Shown: piece by piece, positions 47,610-57,735 of the stretch
Numbering within the stretch: position 1 is the first letter of the stretch
Layout of the letters: each line of letters begins with the position of its first letter
Origin: Bacteroidales bacterium F22
Lineage (GTDB): Bacteria > Bacteroidota > Bacteroidia > Bacteroidales > Bacteroidaceae
DNA: 64,000 nt
NCBI GenBank assembly: GCA_029541985.1
Contig: CP095414.1
Span: 1,984,001-2,048,000, forward strand
Reading direction: 5' to 3'
Notes under the pieces: model-generated
Database searches by the model: none
Told to the model about the DNA's origin: nothing
What the model saw: only the letters and a program-made list of their open reading frames with translations
Position numbers and translations under genes: made by a program

Positions 47610-47867
47610 ATGAAAGCAAGAAACCTAAGAAAAGAGAGAATGGGTGTTGTAGTAAGCGACAAGATGGATAAAACTATCACCGTTGCTTCTAAGTTTAAGG
47701 AGAAACACCCTATATATGGTAAGTTTGTCAGCAAGACAAAGAAGTTCCATGCTCACGACGAAAAAAATGATTGCGGTATCGGTGATACTGTTAAAATCAT
47801 GGAAACTCGTCCTTTAAGTAAGAGCAAAAGATGGAGACTAGTACAAATCATCGAAAGAGCTAAATAA
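47610..47867 (+). CDS. rpsQ: Ribosomal protein S17
   Basis: 85 residues from ATG 47610; the TTG directly before it is not needed. [19 protein letters not shown] and [21 protein letters not shown] are diagnostic of this 16S-binding OB-fold protein. 2 nt before rplN. Confidence 0.97.
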   Translation: MKARNLRKERMGVVVSDKMDKTITVASKFKEKHPIYGKFVSKTKKFHAHDEKNDCGIGDTVKIMETRPLSKSKRWRLVQIIERAK

Positions 47868-47869
47868 TT

Positions 47870-48235
47870 ATGATACAAACAGAATCAAGACTTTTAGTTT
47901 GTGATAACAGTGGCGCGAAAGAGGCACTTTGTATCCGCGTTTTGGGTGGTACTGGCCGTCGTTATGCTTCTGTTGGTGATACTATTGTAGTGTCAGTAAA
48001 AAGCGTAGTCCCTTCAAGTGACTTGAAGAAAGGCGCTGTTTCAAAAGCATTAATCGTCCGTACTCGTAAAGAGATTAGAAGAGCTGATGGCTCATATATT
48101 CGCTTTGACGATAACGCATGCGTGTTATTGAATAGTGCAGGTGAAATTCGCGGTAGCCGTATTTTCGGCCCTGTTGCTCGTGAATTACGTGCAAAGAATA
48201 TGAAGGTGGTATCTCTAGCACCTGAGGTACTTTAA
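47870..48235 (+). CDS. rplN: Ribosomal protein L14
   Basis: 121 residues. [20 protein letters not shown] at the start and [13 protein letters not shown] near the end. Forms an intersubunit bridge. Confidence 0.98.
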   Translation: MIQTESRLLVCDNSGAKEALCIRVLGGTGRRYASVGDTIVVSVKSVVPSSDLKKGAVSKALIVRTRKEIRRADGSYIRFDDNACVLLNSAGEIRGSRIFGPVARELRAKNMKVVSLAPEVL

Positions 48236-48256
48236 ACAAGTAAAAGAATCAACGTA

Positions 48257-48577
48257 ATGAATAAATTACACATTAAGAAAGGCGATACTGTTATCGTAAA
48301 TGCTGGAGAAGATAAAGGCAAGACAGGTCGCGTACTTAAGGTTCTGGTTAAGGAACAGCGAGCTTTGGTTGAAGGTATCAATATGGTATCTAAAAGCCAA
48401 AAGCCAAGTGCTGAGAATCCTCAGGGCGGAATTGTGAAACAAGAGGCACCTCTTCACATATCTAACTTGAATCCAGTAGACCCTAAGACAGGTAAAGCAA
48501 CCCGTATCGGAAGAAAGAAGAATGATGATGGCATTCTAGTACGTTACGCAAAAAAATCACAAGAGGAGATTAAGTAA
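48257..48577 (+). CDS. rplX: Ribosomal protein L24
   Basis: 106 residues with a KOW motif ([20 protein letters not shown]). An early assembly protein of the 50S subunit. Its stop overlaps the rplE start by 1 nt. Confidence 0.98.
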   Translation: MNKLHIKKGDTVIVNAGEDKGKTGRVLKVLVKEQRALVEGINMVSKSQKPSAENPQGGIVKQEAPLHISNLNPVDPKTGKATRIGRKKNDDGILVRYAKKSQEEIK

Positions 48578-49134
48578 TGAGTAATACAGCAAGTCTTAAG
48601 ACAGAATATGCAGAGCGTATTGCTCCTGCACTTAGAGAACAATTTAAGTATTCTTCTTCTATGCAAGTGCCTAAGCTAAAAAAGATCGTGATTTCTCAGG
48701 GTCTTGGCGAGGCAGTTGCTGATAAGAAGATTATCGAAGTTGCATTGAACGAATTGACAACTATCACTGGCCAAAAAGCAGTCCCTACAATATCTAAAAA
48801 AGATATTGCAAACTTCAAACTTCGTAAGAAGATGCCTATTGGATCAATGGTAACTCTTCGTCGTGAACGCATGTATGAGTTTCTAGAACGTTTAGTTCGC
48901 GTAGCTCTTCCTCGTATTCGCGATTTTAAGGGTATCGAATCTAAATTCGATGGTATGGGTAATTATACACTTGGTATCCAAGAGCAAATTATCTTCCCAG
49001 AGATTAACATCGATAGCATCACTAAAATTCTTGGTATGAATATTACCTTTGTGACTTCTGCTTCAACAGATGAAGAAGGGTATGCTCTACTTAAAGAATT
49101 TGGTCTTCCATTTAAACATACAAATAAAGACTAA
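48577..49134 (+). CDS. rplE: Ribosomal protein L5
   Basis: 185 residues. [40 protein letters not shown] and [16 protein letters not shown] are typical. Binds 5S rRNA. Confidence 0.98.
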   Translation: MSNTASLKTEYAERIAPALREQFKYSSSMQVPKLKKIVISQGLGEAVADKKIIEVALNELTTITGQKAVPTISKKDIANFKLRKKMPIGSMVTLRRERMYEFLERLVRVALPRIRDFKGIESKFDGMGNYTLGIQEQIIFPEINIDSITKILGMNITFVTSASTDEEGYALLKEFGLPFKHTNKD

Positions 49135-49140
49135 TATAGT

Positions 49141-49443
49141 ATGGCAAAAGAATCAATGAAGGCACGTGAAGTGAAGCGTGCGAAATTAGTTGCTCGTTAT
49201 GCTGAAAAGCGTAAAGCACTTAAAAAGATTATAAATACGGCTGAGGATCCTGCAGATGCTTTCGAAGCAGCGCAAAAACTCCAAAAATTGCCTAAGAACT
49301 CTAACCCTATTCGTTTGCATAACCGTTGTTCTATGACAGGTCGTCCAAAAGGATACATGCGCCAATTTGGTGTATCTCGTATTCAATTCCGCGAGTTGGC
49401 TTCAAACGGTCTTATCCCTGGGGTTAAGAAAGCAAGTTGGTAA
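49141..49443 (+). CDS. rpsN: Ribosomal protein S14, zinc-free type
   Basis: 100 residues, the long form. [20 protein letters not shown] is diagnostic, and only one of the four Cys of the short zinc-binding form is present, so it should not bind zinc. 6 nt after rplE; a 52-nt gap with a small TCCGG / CCGGA hairpin (49460-49474) precedes rpsH. Confidence 0.97.
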   Translation: MAKESMKAREVKRAKLVARYAEKRKALKKIINTAEDPADAFEAAQKLQKLPKNSNPIRLHNRCSMTGRPKGYMRQFGVSRIQFRELASNGLIPGVKKASW

Positions 49444-49495
49444 TTATTTTTTAATATTGTCCGGGAAGTCCGGATTAATTAATTTTTTATATAAT

Positions 49496-49891
49496 ATGAC
49501 TGATCCGATAGCAGATTATCTCACTAGATTGAGAAACGCTATTCGTGCTAAGCACAGAGTAGTAGAGGTTCCTGCCTCTAATTTGAAGAAAGAGATCACT
49601 AAGATCCTTTTCGAAAAAGGCTACATCTTGAACTATAAGTTCATTGAAGATGGACCGCAAGGTTCTATCAAAGTAGCATTGAAGTATGATCCTGTTAACA
49701 AAGTTAACGCGATTAAAAAACTAGAGAGAGTGTCTACTCCTGGTATGCGTAAGTATACAGGTTACAAAGAGATGCCACGTGTAATTAACGGGTTAGGTGT
49801 TGCAATTATATCTACCTCTCAGGGCGTGATGACAAATAAGGAAGCTTCTAATCTTAAGGTTGGTGGTGAAGTATTATGTTACGTTTATTAA
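49496..49891 (+). CDS. rpsH: Ribosomal protein S8
   Basis: 131 residues from ATG 49496 (MTDPIADYLTRLRNA). The open frame reaches back to 49367 inside rpsN, but the extra 43 residues have no S8 character. The C-terminal STSQGVMTNKEA is the standard signature. Central 30S organiser. Confidence 0.97.
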   Translation: MTDPIADYLTRLRNAIRAKHRVVEVPASNLKKEITKILFEKGYILNYKFIEDGPQGSIKVALKYDPVNKVNAIKKLERVSTPGMRKYTGYKEMPRVINGLGVAIISTSQGVMTNKEASNLKVGGEVLCYVY

Positions 49892-49907
49892 AAAAGGAGG
49901 ATAAGCA

Positions 49908-50462
49908 ATGTCAAGAATAGGTAATTTACCCGTAGCAATTCCTGCTGGCGTTACATTTAGCCAAAAGGATAATGTGGTGACCGTTAAAGGTCCTAAAGGT
50001 GAGCTTAATCAAAGTGTTGACCCATCTATTATTGTTGAAGTAGCAGATGATCACATTAAGTTTACTCGTAAAAATGATGAAAAGCAGACTCGTGCATTTC
50101 ATGGTCTGTATCGTTCTTTGATCAATAACATGATTATTGGTGTTTCTGAAGGATATAAGAAAGAACTTGAACTCGTCGGAGTTGGATATCGTGCTTCTAA
50201 CCAAGGTAATCTCGTAGAGTTATCTTTAGGTTATACTCACACTATCTTTATTCAACTACCATTGGAAGTGAAAGTAGAGACAAAATCTGAAAGAAACAAG
50301 AATCCACTAATATTGTTGGAGTCTTGCGATAAACAATTACTTGGTCAGGTTTGCGCTAAGATTAGATCTTTCCGTAAGTCAGAACCTTACAAAGGTAAAG
50401 GTGTCAAATTTGTTGGTGAGGAAATCAGACGTAAGTCTGGTAAGACCGCAGCTGCTAAGTAA
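49908..50462 (+). CDS. rplF: Ribosomal protein L6
   Basis: 184 residues, two similar alpha/beta domains. MSRIGNLPVAIPAGV and EPYKGKGVKFVGEEIRRKSGK are hallmarks. AAGGAGG at 49894-49900 is a rare clear ribosome-binding site. Confidence 0.98.
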   Translation: MSRIGNLPVAIPAGVTFSQKDNVVTVKGPKGELNQSVDPSIIVEVADDHIKFTRKNDEKQTRAFHGLYRSLINNMIIGVSEGYKKELELVGVGYRASNQGNLVELSLGYTHTIFIQLPLEVKVETKSERNKNPLILLESCDKQLLGQVCAKIRSFRKSEPYKGKGVKFVGEEIRRKSGKTAAAK

Positions 50463-50483
50463 ACAAAGTAAATTCGCATTATT

Positions 50484-50825
50484 ATGATTACAAAGTCAGA
50501 AAGAAGAACTAAAATTAAATATAGAGTACGTCATAAAGTCTCTGGTACTGCAGCTCGTCCACGTATGAGCGTTTTCCGCAGTAACAAGCAGGTTTACGTA
50601 CAAGTGATAGACGATCTCACAGGAAAGACTCTTGCTGCTGCATCTTCTCTTGGTATGGAAAAAATGCCAAAGAGAGAACAAGCTGTAAAAGTTGGTGAAA
50701 TCGTTGCTAAAAAAGCTATGGAAGCTGGTATTACTACTGTGTCATTTGACCGTAATGGATATCTTTACCATGGTAGAGTAAAAGAAGTAGCAGATGCTGC
50801 TCGTAACGCAGGTCTTAACTTTTAA
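50484..50825 (+). CDS. rplR: Ribosomal protein L18
   Basis: 113 residues. [21 protein letters not shown] and the closing [20 protein letters not shown] are diagnostic. Binds 5S rRNA with L5. Confidence 0.98.
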   Translation: MITKSERRTKIKYRVRHKVSGTAARPRMSVFRSNKQVYVQVIDDLTGKTLAAASSLGMEKMPKREQAVKVGEIVAKKAMEAGITTVSFDRNGYLYHGRVKEVADAARNAGLNF

Positions 50826-50839
50826 ACACTATAGCTCAA

Positions 50840-51349
50840 ATGAACAATAGAGTACAGAATTCAAATGACGTAGAATTAAAAGATCGTTTGGTTGCAATAA
50901 ACCGTGTTACTAAGGTAACAAAAGGTGGACGTACGTTCAGTTTCTCAGCAATTGTTGTTGTTGGAGACGAGAACGGTGTAATCGGTTGGGGTTTAGGTAA
51001 AGCTGGTGAAGTCACTGCAGCAATTGCTAAAGGTGTCGAAGCAGCAAAGAAAAACCTTATTCGTGTGCCAATTCTTAAAGGCACTATCCCTCATGAACAA
51101 AGAGCCAAATTTGGTGGTGCTGAAGTGTTTATGAAGCCTGCATCTCATGGTACTGGTGTTGTAGCTGGTGGTGCGATGCGTGCTGTCTTCGATAGTGTAG
51201 GTGTTACTGATGTTTTAGCTAAATCAAAGGGATCTTCAAATCCTCATAATTTAGTCAAAGCTTCAATCGCTGCATTAAGTGAATTGCGCGATGCACGAAT
51301 GGTTGCTCAAAACCGTGGTGTAAGTGTAAGTAAAGTATTTAACGGATAA
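50840..51349 (+). CDS. rpsE: Ribosomal protein S5
   Basis: 169 residues. [20 protein letters not shown], the [20 protein letters not shown] helix and the closing NPHNLVKA segment are standard. Contributes to decoding accuracy. Confidence 0.98.
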   Translation: MNNRVQNSNDVELKDRLVAINRVTKVTKGGRTFSFSAIVVVGDENGVIGWGLGKAGEVTAAIAKGVEAAKKNLIRVPILKGTIPHEQRAKFGGAEVFMKPASHGTGVVAGGAMRAVFDSVGVTDVLAKSKGSSNPHNLVKASIAALSELRDARMVAQNRGVSVSKVFNG

Positions 51350-51363
51350 ATAGAATAATCATT

Positions 51364-51540
51364 ATGGCAACAATCAAAATCAAACAGACAAAGAGTCGTA
51401 TCGGTGCTCCTGCAGTTCAGAAGAGAACCCTTGATGCTCTAGGTCTTCGTAAGATGAACAAGGTAGTAGAGCACAATGATACTCCTGCTATCCGTGGTAT
51501 GGTGCAGAAAGTGAAGCATCTAGTAACCGTTATAGACTAA
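51364..51540 (+). CDS. rpmD: Ribosomal protein L30
   Basis: 58 residues, found by reading the gap between rpsE and rplO: starts MATIKIKQTKSRIG, continues TLDALGLRKMNKVVEH and ends HLVTVID. Length and motifs fit L30. 14 nt after rpsE and 28 nt before rplO. Confidence 0.97.
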   Translation: MATIKIKQTKSRIGAPAVQKRTLDALGLRKMNKVVEHNDTPAIRGMVQKVKHLVTVID

Positions 51541-51568
51541 TCATTAACGAAAAGTAAATCATTAAGAT

Positions 51569-52015
51569 ATGAACTTAAGTAATTTAAAACCCGCAGAGGG
51601 ATCTACTAAAAACCGTAAAAGAATTGGTCGTGGTACTGGTTCTGGTCATGGTGGTACATCTACTCGTGGACATAAGGGTGCCAAGTCTAGATCTGGTTAC
51701 TCTCGAAAGATTGGTTTTGAAGGTGGACAGATGCCTCTTCAACGCCGACTTCCAAAATTTGGATTTAATAACATCAATCGTGTAGAATATACAGCAGTTA
51801 ACCTAGTCTCTCTCCAAACATTAGCTGATGCTAAGAAATTGGATAAGATAACTAAGGCTGATTTAATTGAAGCTGGTTATATTTCTTCAAAAGAATTGGT
51901 GAAAGTGTTAGGTAATGGCGTACTTACCAGTAAACTTGTAGTAGAAGCTGATGCTTTTTCTAAGAGTGCTGTAAGTGCTATTGAATCTTTAGGTGGTACC
52001 GTAGTAAAACTCTAA
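51569..52015 (+). CDS. rplO: Ribosomal protein L15
   Basis: 148 residues. [20 protein letters not shown], the Gly-rich [20 protein letters not shown] and [16 protein letters not shown] are typical. 7 nt before secY. Confidence 0.98.
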   Translation: MNLSNLKPAEGSTKNRKRIGRGTGSGHGGTSTRGHKGAKSRSGYSRKIGFEGGQMPLQRRLPKFGFNNINRVEYTAVNLVSLQTLADAKKLDKITKADLIEAGYISSKELVKVLGNGVLTSKLVVEADAFSKSAVSAIESLGGTVVKL

Positions 52016-52022
52016 TTGAACA

Positions 52023-53369
52023 ATGAGAAAGGCTATAGAAACAATCAAGAACATCTGGAATATTGAGGATTTGCGTAAGCGTATCCTTATTACAGTTTTG
52101 TTCGTTGCAATTTATCGTTTTGGATCGTTTGTCGTATTGCCTGGTATTAATCCAGCAATGTTGACGCAGTTACATAAACAAACTAGTGAGGGTCTTCTAG
52201 CGTTGCTAAATATGTTCTCAGGTGGTGCTTTTTCTAATGCATCTATTTTTGCATTGGGAATCATGCCTTATATTACAGCTTCCATCATCATCCAGCTCTT
52301 AGGAATTGCGGTACCGTATTTTCAAAAGTTGCAGAGAGAAGGCGAAAGCGGAACTCAGAAGATCAATCACTACACACGACTCCTGACTCTTGCAATCTTG
52401 GTGTTTCAGGCTCCTTCCTATTTGATCAATTTACGTATGCAAGCTGGAGGCTCGTTAAGTAGTGCGCTTAATTGGAATGTGTTTATGATTACATCAACCA
52501 TTCTTCTTGCTGCCGGTAGTATGTTTGTACTATGGCTAGGAGAGCGAATTACAGACAAAGGAGTGGGTAATGGTATTTCTTTCATTATTTTGATTGGTAT
52601 CATTGCTCGTCTTCCAGGAGCTTTCGGACAAGAAGTTGTTTCTCGTCTATCTGAACAAGCAGGTGGATTAGTCATGTTTTTGTTTGAACTTGTGTTCTTA
52701 TTAATTGTAATCGCAGCTGCAATTATGTTAGTACAAGGTACTCGTAAGATACCTGTACAATATGCAAAAAAGATGGTCGGTAATAAAGAATATGGTGGCG
52801 GTGCTCGGCAGTATATACCTTTGAAGGTAAATGCAGCCAACGTAATGCCTATCATATTTGCTCAGGCAATCATGTTGATTCCGTTGACTTTAATCGGTTT
52901 TTCTAATGTAGCAAACCAGTCGAATCCAATCATTCGTTCTTTGGTTAGCAATACAAGCTTTGGATATAACCTAGTCTACGCAATATTGATTATTTTATTT
53001 ACCTACTTCTATACTGCAATTACAGTTAATGCCAATCAAATGGCAGAAGACATGAAGCGTAATAATGGTTTTATTCCAGGTATTAAGCCGGGTAAAAACA
53101 CTGCAGATTATATTGATGAAATCATGTCACGCATTACATTGCCTGGATCTATATTCCTTGCAATCGTGGCTGTTTTACCAGCTTTTGCTGGGCTATTCGG
53201 TGTGCAAGCACAGTTTGCTCAATTTTTCGGTGGTACTTCTCTTATAATCTTGGTTGGTGTTGTCCTTGACACATTACAACAAGTTGAGAGTCATTTATTG
53301 ATGAGACACTATGATGGTTTGATGTCTGGTAGTCGTTTGAAAGGACGCTCTGGAATGTCAGCTTACTAG
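52023..53369 (+). CDS. secY: Preprotein translocase subunit SecY
   Basis: 448 residues with ten membrane spans. It has the plug-region FSGGAFSNASIFALGIMPYI, GERITDKGVGNGIS and the cytoplasmic NNGFIPGIKPGKNT loop used by SecA and ribosomes. Forms the inner-membrane protein channel with SecE and SecG, which are not in this window. Confidence 0.98.
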   Translation: MRKAIETIKNIWNIEDLRKRILITVLFVAIYRFGSFVVLPGINPAMLTQLHKQTSEGLLALLNMFSGGAFSNASIFALGIMPYITASIIIQLLGIAVPYFQKLQREGESGTQKINHYTRLLTLAILVFQAPSYLINLRMQAGGSLSSALNWNVFMITSTILLAAGSMFVLWLGERITDKGVGNGISFIILIGIIARLPGAFGQEVVSRLSEQAGGLVMFLFELVFLLIVIAAAIMLVQGTRKIPVQYAKKMVGNKEYGGGARQYIPLKVNAANVMPIIFAQAIMLIPLTLIGFSNVANQSNPIIRSLVSNTSFGYNLVYAILIILFTYFYTAITVNANQMAEDMKRNNGFIPGIKPGKNTADYIDEIMSRITLPGSIFLAIVAVLPAFAGLFGVQAQFAQFFGGTSLIILVGVVLDTLQQVESHLLMRHYDGLMSGSRLKGRSGMSAY

Positions 53370-53383
53370 TGATTAGAGAATAA

Positions 53384-54178
53384 ATGATCTTTCTTAAAAC
53401 TGAAGATGAAATAGAATTGCTTCGTGAAAGCAATCAATTAGTGGGAAAAACTCTGGCGGAATTAGCTCGCTATATTTCGCCAGGTGTTACCACAATTCAA
53501 CTCGACCAAATTGCTGAATCCTTTATTCGCGACCACGGTGCTGAACCTACCTTTAAAGGTTTTCCCAATCAAAATGGGAAACCGTTTCCTGCTTCTATCT
53601 GTACTTCAATTAACGAAGTTGTGGTGCATGGTATACCTGATAATCAAACATTGATCGAAGGAGATGTAGTCTCGATTGATTGTGGTGTTAGATTAAATGG
53701 TTTTTGTGGCGATTCGGCTTACACATTTGCTGTAGGTGAAATCAGTCCAGAGAAGCAACAGCTTTTGGATATTACCAAAAAGGCATTATATAATGGAATT
53801 AATGCTGCTAGGGTAGGTAATCGAATAGGCGATATAGGACATGCAGTTCAATCACTATGTGAGGAAAATGGTTATGGTGTGCTAAGAGAGTTTACCGGTC
53901 ATGGCATCGGAAAAGAGATGCATGAAGATCCTTTTGTTCCAAACTTTGGGAAAAAGGGTACACGTGAACAATTGCTTGTGGGACTTTGCATCGCAATAGA
54001 ACCTATGGTGACTCTTGGAAACCGGACTATAAAGTTGCTTGCTGACGATTGGACAGTTGCTACTAAGGATGGCAAACCAGCAGCTCATTTTGAGCATACT
54101 ATTGCTATCACGCATTCGGGTCCAACAATTTTATCTTCATTTGAGGAATTAGAAAAAATAATAAGAGAAAAAGCTTAA
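53384..54178 (+). CDS. map: Methionine aminopeptidase type I
   Basis: 264 residues. Metal ligands occur in the usual order: Asp in SIDCGVRLNGF, Asp in GDSAYTF, His in FTGHGIGKEMHEDP, Glu in IEPMV and Glu in EHTIAI. Removes the initiator Met from nascent proteins. 14 nt after secY. Confidence 0.97.
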   Translation: MIFLKTEDEIELLRESNQLVGKTLAELARYISPGVTTIQLDQIAESFIRDHGAEPTFKGFPNQNGKPFPASICTSINEVVVHGIPDNQTLIEGDVVSIDCGVRLNGFCGDSAYTFAVGEISPEKQQLLDITKKALYNGINAARVGNRIGDIGHAVQSLCEENGYGVLREFTGHGIGKEMHEDPFVPNFGKKGTREQLLVGLCIAIEPMVTLGNRTIKLLADDWTVATKDGKPAAHFEHTIAITHSGPTILSSFEELEKIIREKA

Positions 54179-54193
54179 AAAAGAAATAGACTA

Positions 54194-54412
54194 ATGGCAA
54201 AACAATCTGCAATAGAACAAGATGGTACAATCGTCGAAGCATTATCAAATGCAATGTTTCGCGTAGAACTTGAAAATGGACATCAGATTACTGCACATAT
54301 ATCAGGAAAGATGCGTATGCATTATATTAAAATTTTACCTGGTGACCGTGTAAGAGTGGAAATGTCTCCATATGATTTGACAAAAGGAAGAATTGTATTT
54401 AGATATAAATAA
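54194..54412 (+). CDS. infA: Translation initiation factor IF-1
   Basis: 72 residues, an OB fold. [20 protein letters not shown] and [14 protein letters not shown] are diagnostic. 15 nt after map and 8 nt before rpmJ. Confidence 0.98.
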   Translation: MAKQSAIEQDGTIVEALSNAMFRVELENGHQITAHISGKMRMHYIKILPGDRVRVEMSPYDLTKGRIVFRYK

Positions 54413-54420
54413 ACAAAGAT

Positions 54421-54537
54421 ATGAAAACAAGAGCATCAGTAAAGAAGCGCACCGCGGACTGCAAGATTGTACGTAGAAAAGGTCGCCTATTTGTTATCAA
54501 CAAGAAAAATCCTAAGTTTAAACAACGTCAGGGTTAA
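54421..54537 (+). CDS. rpmJ: Ribosomal protein L36, zinc-ligand-poor form
   Basis: 38 residues, read in the gap between infA and rps[21 protein letters not shown], ending NPKFKQRQG. Of the usual three Cys and one His that bind zinc, only Cys14 remains; the other positions are Thr, Asn and a Lys/Phe pair. It should fold without zinc. 33 nt before rpsM. Confidence 0.96.
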   Translation: MKTRASVKKRTADCKIVRRKGRLFVINKKNPKFKQRQG

Positions 54538-54570
54538 TATTGTTATCAACCAAAAAAAAATAATTAGTAT

Positions 54571-54951
54571 ATGGCTATAAGAATAGTTGGTGTAGATTTA
54601 CCTCAGAATAAGAGAGGTGAGATAGCGTTGACCTACGTATATGGTATCGGACGCAGTAGTGCAGTTAATATCTTAGATAAGGCTGGCATTGACAAAGACA
54701 TTAAAGTTAAAGACTGGACTGATGAACAAGCAGCTAAGATCCGTGAGATCATTGGTGTTGGTTTTAAAGTTGAAGGTGATCTTCGATCAGAAGTACAGCT
54801 TAATATTAAGCGATTGATGGATATCGGTTGCTATCGTGGTGTACGTCACCGTATCGGTTTGCCACTACGTGGACAAAATACGAAGAACAATGCGCGTACT
54901 CGTAAGGGAAGAAAGAAAACAGTTGCAAATAAGAAGAAAGCTACTAAATAA
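54571..54951 (+). CDS. rpsM: Ribosomal protein S13
   Basis: 126 residues. [20 protein letters not shown] and [20 protein letters not shown] are typical; the tail is Lys-rich and contacts P-site tRNA. Starts the alpha cluster. Confidence 0.98.
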   Translation: MAIRIVGVDLPQNKRGEIALTYVYGIGRSSAVNILDKAGIDKDIKVKDWTDEQAAKIREIIGVGFKVEGDLRSEVQLNIKRLMDIGCYRGVRHRIGLPLRGQNTKNNARTRKGRKKTVANKKKATK

Positions 54952-54959
54952 TAGTTGAT

Positions 54960-55349
54960 ATGGCAAAGAAACAAGCAGCAGCTAAGAAGAGAAGTGTTAA
55001 AGTTGAAGCTACAGGACAACTCCATGTGCATTCATCTTTCAATAACATTATTGTCTCTCTAGCTAACAATGAAGGACAGATTATCTCTTGGTCATCTGCA
55101 GGAAAGATGGGATTTAGAGGATCTAAGAAAAATACTCCTTACGCAGCTCAAATGGCTGCGCAGGATTGTGCTAAAGTAGCATATGACCTAGGCCTTAGAA
55201 AGGTAAAAGCATATGTCAAAGGTCCTGGTAATGGACGTGAATCAGCTATCCGTACCATTCATGGTGCAGGCATAGAAGTTACCGAGATTATTGACGTAAC
55301 TCCACTACCACACAATGGTTGTCGCCCACCAAAGCGTCGTCGTGTGTAA
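54960..55349 (+). CDS. rpsK: Ribosomal protein S11
   Basis: 129 residues. [20 protein letters not shown] and [16 protein letters not shown] at the C-terminus are diagnostic. Platform protein of the 30S subunit. Followed by the structured gap at 55350-55457. Confidence 0.98.
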   Translation: MAKKQAAAKKRSVKVEATGQLHVHSSFNNIIVSLANNEGQIISWSSAGKMGFRGSKKNTPYAAQMAAQDCAKVAYDLGLRKVKAYVKGPGNGRESAIRTIHGAGIEVTEIIDVTPLPHNGCRPPKRRRV

Positions 55350-55366
55350 TTGTTTTCTTTAAACCG

Positions 55367-55439
55367 ATCTGCACTGCTACATGCATCATGAATTGCTTCT
55401 TCCCTCAGTAATTGCGGCTGCGCATGAGGAAGTGCAGAT
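55367..55439 (+). promoter_or_regulatory. Structured RNA element upstream of rpsD (candidate autoregulatory site)
   Basis: A closing helix ATCTGCACT (55367-55375) / AGTGCAGAT (55431-55439) encloses an inner helix TCCCTCA (55401-55407) / TGAGGA (55425-55430, one bulge) and a small GCA-TGC hairpin near 55383-55396. This branched shape fills most of a 108-nt gap, whereas other gaps in the S10-to-rplQ run are mostly under 35 nt. There is no T tract, so a terminator is unlikely. S4 is a known translational repressor in other bacteria; binding here is inference. Confidence 0.5.
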
Positions 55440-55457
55440 ATATTAAAAATAAAAAGA

Positions 55458-56063
55458 ATGGCTAGATATACTGGACCAAAATCAAGAATTGCCCGCAAAT
55501 TCGGAGAAGGAATCTTCGGGCCAGATAAGGTGTTGTCAAAGAAGAATTATCCTCCAGGACAACATGGAAACTCTCGTCGTCGTAAGACTTCTGAGTATGG
55601 TGTACAATTGAAAGAAAAGCAAAAAGTGAAATACACTTATGGTGTATTGGAAAAACAGTTTAGCAACCTTTTTAAGAAGGCTTCTACTTCTCACGGTATT
55701 ACCGGTGAGGTGTTGCTTCAATTGCTAGAAGGACGTTTAGATAACGTTGTTTTCCGTTTAGGTATTGCACCTACTCGCTCTGCTGCTCGTCAATTGGTTA
55801 ATCACCGTCACATTACTGTTGAAGGTAAGGTGGTTAATATTCCTTCTTTTGCCGTGAAACCAGGTATGGTAATCGGTGTACGTACTAAGTCAAAATCACT
55901 TGAAGTGATTGATGCTGCTTTGGCAGGATTCAATCATGCAAAGTATCCTTGGCTAGAATGGGACGATAATTCTAAAACTGGTAAGCTTTTACACCTACCA
56001 GAACGTGAAGATATCCCTGAGAATATCAAAGAACAGTTAATCGTAGAGTTGTACTCTAAATAA
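55458..56063 (+). CDS. rpsD: Ribosomal protein S4
   Basis: 201 residues. [20 protein letters not shown] at the N-terminus, without the zinc Cys cluster; the S4 domain [19 protein letters not shown] and [14 protein letters not shown] follow. A primary 16S-binding protein and regulator. 11 nt before rpoA. Confidence 0.98.
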   Translation: MARYTGPKSRIARKFGEGIFGPDKVLSKKNYPPGQHGNSRRRKTSEYGVQLKEKQKVKYTYGVLEKQFSNLFKKASTSHGITGEVLLQLLEGRLDNVVFRLGIAPTRSAARQLVNHRHITVEGKVVNIPSFAVKPGMVIGVRTKSKSLEVIDAALAGFNHAKYPWLEWDDNSKTGKLLHLPEREDIPENIKEQLIVELYSK

Positions 56064-56074
56064 TAAGTAATTAT

Positions 56075-57067
56075 ATGGCGATATTGGCATTTCAACAACC
56101 CGACAAAGTAATCATGCTCGATTCAGAGCCTACGTATGGAAAATTTGAATTCCGTCCGCTAGAGCCTGGCTTTGGCATCACAGTGGGTAATGCTTTGCGT
56201 CGTATCCTCCTCTCTTCTTTAGAGGGTTATGCTATCAATACTATCAAAATTGATGGTGTTGAGCATGAATTTGCAACTGTAAAAGGTGCAAAAGAAGATG
56301 TGACTAACATTATCCTTAATTTAAAACAAGTTCGTTTTAAAAAGGTCGTAGAGGAGATCACAGACGAGAAAATCAGTATAACTATTGAGAAAGCTACTGA
56401 GTTCCGCGCTGGTGATATCGGTAAGTATCTCACTGGCTTCGAAGTGTTAAATCCTGAGCTAGTTATTTGTCATTTGGATGAGTCTGCTACTTTGCAGATT
56501 GATATTACAATTAACAAAGGTCGTGGTTATGTGCCTGCAGATGAAAATCGTGAATTCTGTACAGATGTAAATGTACTTCCAATTGATTCGATTTATACTC
56601 CTATCCGTAATGTGAAATTCGCAGTAGAAAACTTTCGTGTAGAACAGAAAACTGACTATGAGAAATTAGTACTCGAAATCACAACTGATGGTTCAATACA
56701 TCCAAAAGATGCGTTGAAAGATGCAGCCAAGATTTTAATTCATCATTTCGCCTTGTTCTCAGATGAGAAAATTTCTCTAGAGACTTCCAGTGATGAAGAG
56801 AATGAAGTCTTTGATGAAGAAGTATTGCGCATGCGTCAACTTCTGAAACAAAAACTTGTTGAAATGGACTTATCTGTTAGAGCCCTAAACTGCTTGAAAG
56901 CAGCGGATGTCGAAACTCTAGGTGATTTAGTTCAGTTCAATAAAAATGACCTGCTCAAGTTCCGTAATTTTGGTAAGAAATCGCTGTCAGAACTCGATGA
57001 GCTTTTGGCAAACTTGGATTTACAGTTCGGTACTGATATTTCAAAATACAAATTAGACAAAGATTAA
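56075..57067 (+). CDS. rpoA: RNA polymerase alpha subunit
   Basis: 330 residues. The N-terminal dimerisation domain has [20 protein letters not shown] and [10 protein letters not shown]; an acidic linker ([12 protein letters not shown], about 240-252) leads to the C-terminal domain with [12 protein letters not shown]-like residues ([20 protein letters not shown]) that contacts activators. 1 nt before rplQ. Confidence 0.98.
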   Translation: MAILAFQQPDKVIMLDSEPTYGKFEFRPLEPGFGITVGNALRRILLSSLEGYAINTIKIDGVEHEFATVKGAKEDVTNIILNLKQVRFKKVVEEITDEKISITIEKATEFRAGDIGKYLTGFEVLNPELVICHLDESATLQIDITINKGRGYVPADENREFCTDVNVLPIDSIYTPIRNVKFAVENFRVEQKTDYEKLVLEITTDGSIHPKDALKDAAKILIHHFALFSDEKISLETSSDEENEVFDEEVLRMRQLLKQKLVEMDLSVRALNCLKAADVETLGDLVQFNKNDLLKFRNFGKKSLSELDELLANLDLQFGTDISKYKLDKD

Positions 57068-57068
57068 G

Positions 57069-57548
57069 ATGAGACATAATAAAAAATTCAACCATCTAGG
57101 TCGTACCGCTTCTCACCGCAAGGCAATGCTATCAAATATGGCATGCTCACTGCTGAAACATAAGCGTATCTCAACGACTGTTGCTAAAGCAAAGGCCCTT
57201 AAAATTTTTGTAGAGCCATTGCTAACAAGAGCAAAAACCGATACTACAGCTTCACGTCGTATTGCATTCCGTAACTTACAAGATAAATTTGTAGTTACTG
57301 AACTTTTTCAAGAAATCTCTCAGAAGATTGCTGACCGTCCAGGCGGTTACACTCGTATTATCAAAACTGGACATCGTCTAGGTGATAATGCTGATATGTG
57401 TTTCATTGAACTAGTTGATTATGATGAAAACATGGCTAAACAAGCAACTGCTAAAAAGCCACGTACTCGTCGTTCTCGCAAGGCAAAATCTACAGAAGCG
57501 TCTGCTGCTGAAACTCCAGCAACAGAAGCAACTGCAGAAGAGGCATAG
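57069..57548 (+). CDS. rplQ: Ribosomal protein L17 with an acidic Ala/Thr/Glu-rich tail
   Basis: 159 residues. The core (1-118) has the standard [20 protein letters not shown]. The last about 40 residues are a basic patch ([12 protein letters not shown]) then a low-complexity [13 protein letters not shown] tail, common in Bacteroidota L17 but absent in E. coli. Last gene of the ribosomal cluster, followed by two hairpins. Confidence 0.97.
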   Translation: MRHNKKFNHLGRTASHRKAMLSNMACSLLKHKRISTTVAKAKALKIFVEPLLTRAKTDTTASRRIAFRNLQDKFVVTELFQEISQKIADRPGGYTRIIKTGHRLGDNADMCFIELVDYDENMAKQATAKKPRTRRSRKAKSTEASAAETPATEATAEEA

Positions 57549-57556
57549 GTAAAAGA

Positions 57557-57610
57557 CTTACTTTTTAAGTAAGATAAAGGACATTTCTACTTTTGTAGAG
57601 ATGTCCTTTT
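57557..57610 (+). terminator. Double hairpin terminating the ribosomal cluster
   Basis: A small perfect hairpin (CTTACTT / AAGTAAG, 57557-57573) is followed by a larger one (AAAGGACATTTCTAC / GTAGAGATGTCCTTT, 57576-57609, one mismatch) running into T-rich sequence. Confidence 0.85.
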
Positions 57611-57662
57611 CTTCTTTCGTTTTTCATCAGGACTTGTTATACTAAAAAAGAAATAGTAATGA

Positions 57663-57693
57663 TTGCAATCTATACTATAAATCAGTATCTTTG
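57663..57693 (+). promoter_or_regulatory. Promoter of the sppA-lpxK-PNP unit
   Basis: TATCTTTG at 57686-57693 with TTG at 57663-57665, spaced 20 nt: a good Bacteroidota housekeeping promoter, 42 nt before sppA. Confidence 0.7.
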
Positions 57694-57735
57694 TTTTCTA
57701 TAATTTCGTAATATAAAAATAAATCTTTTTGAAAT

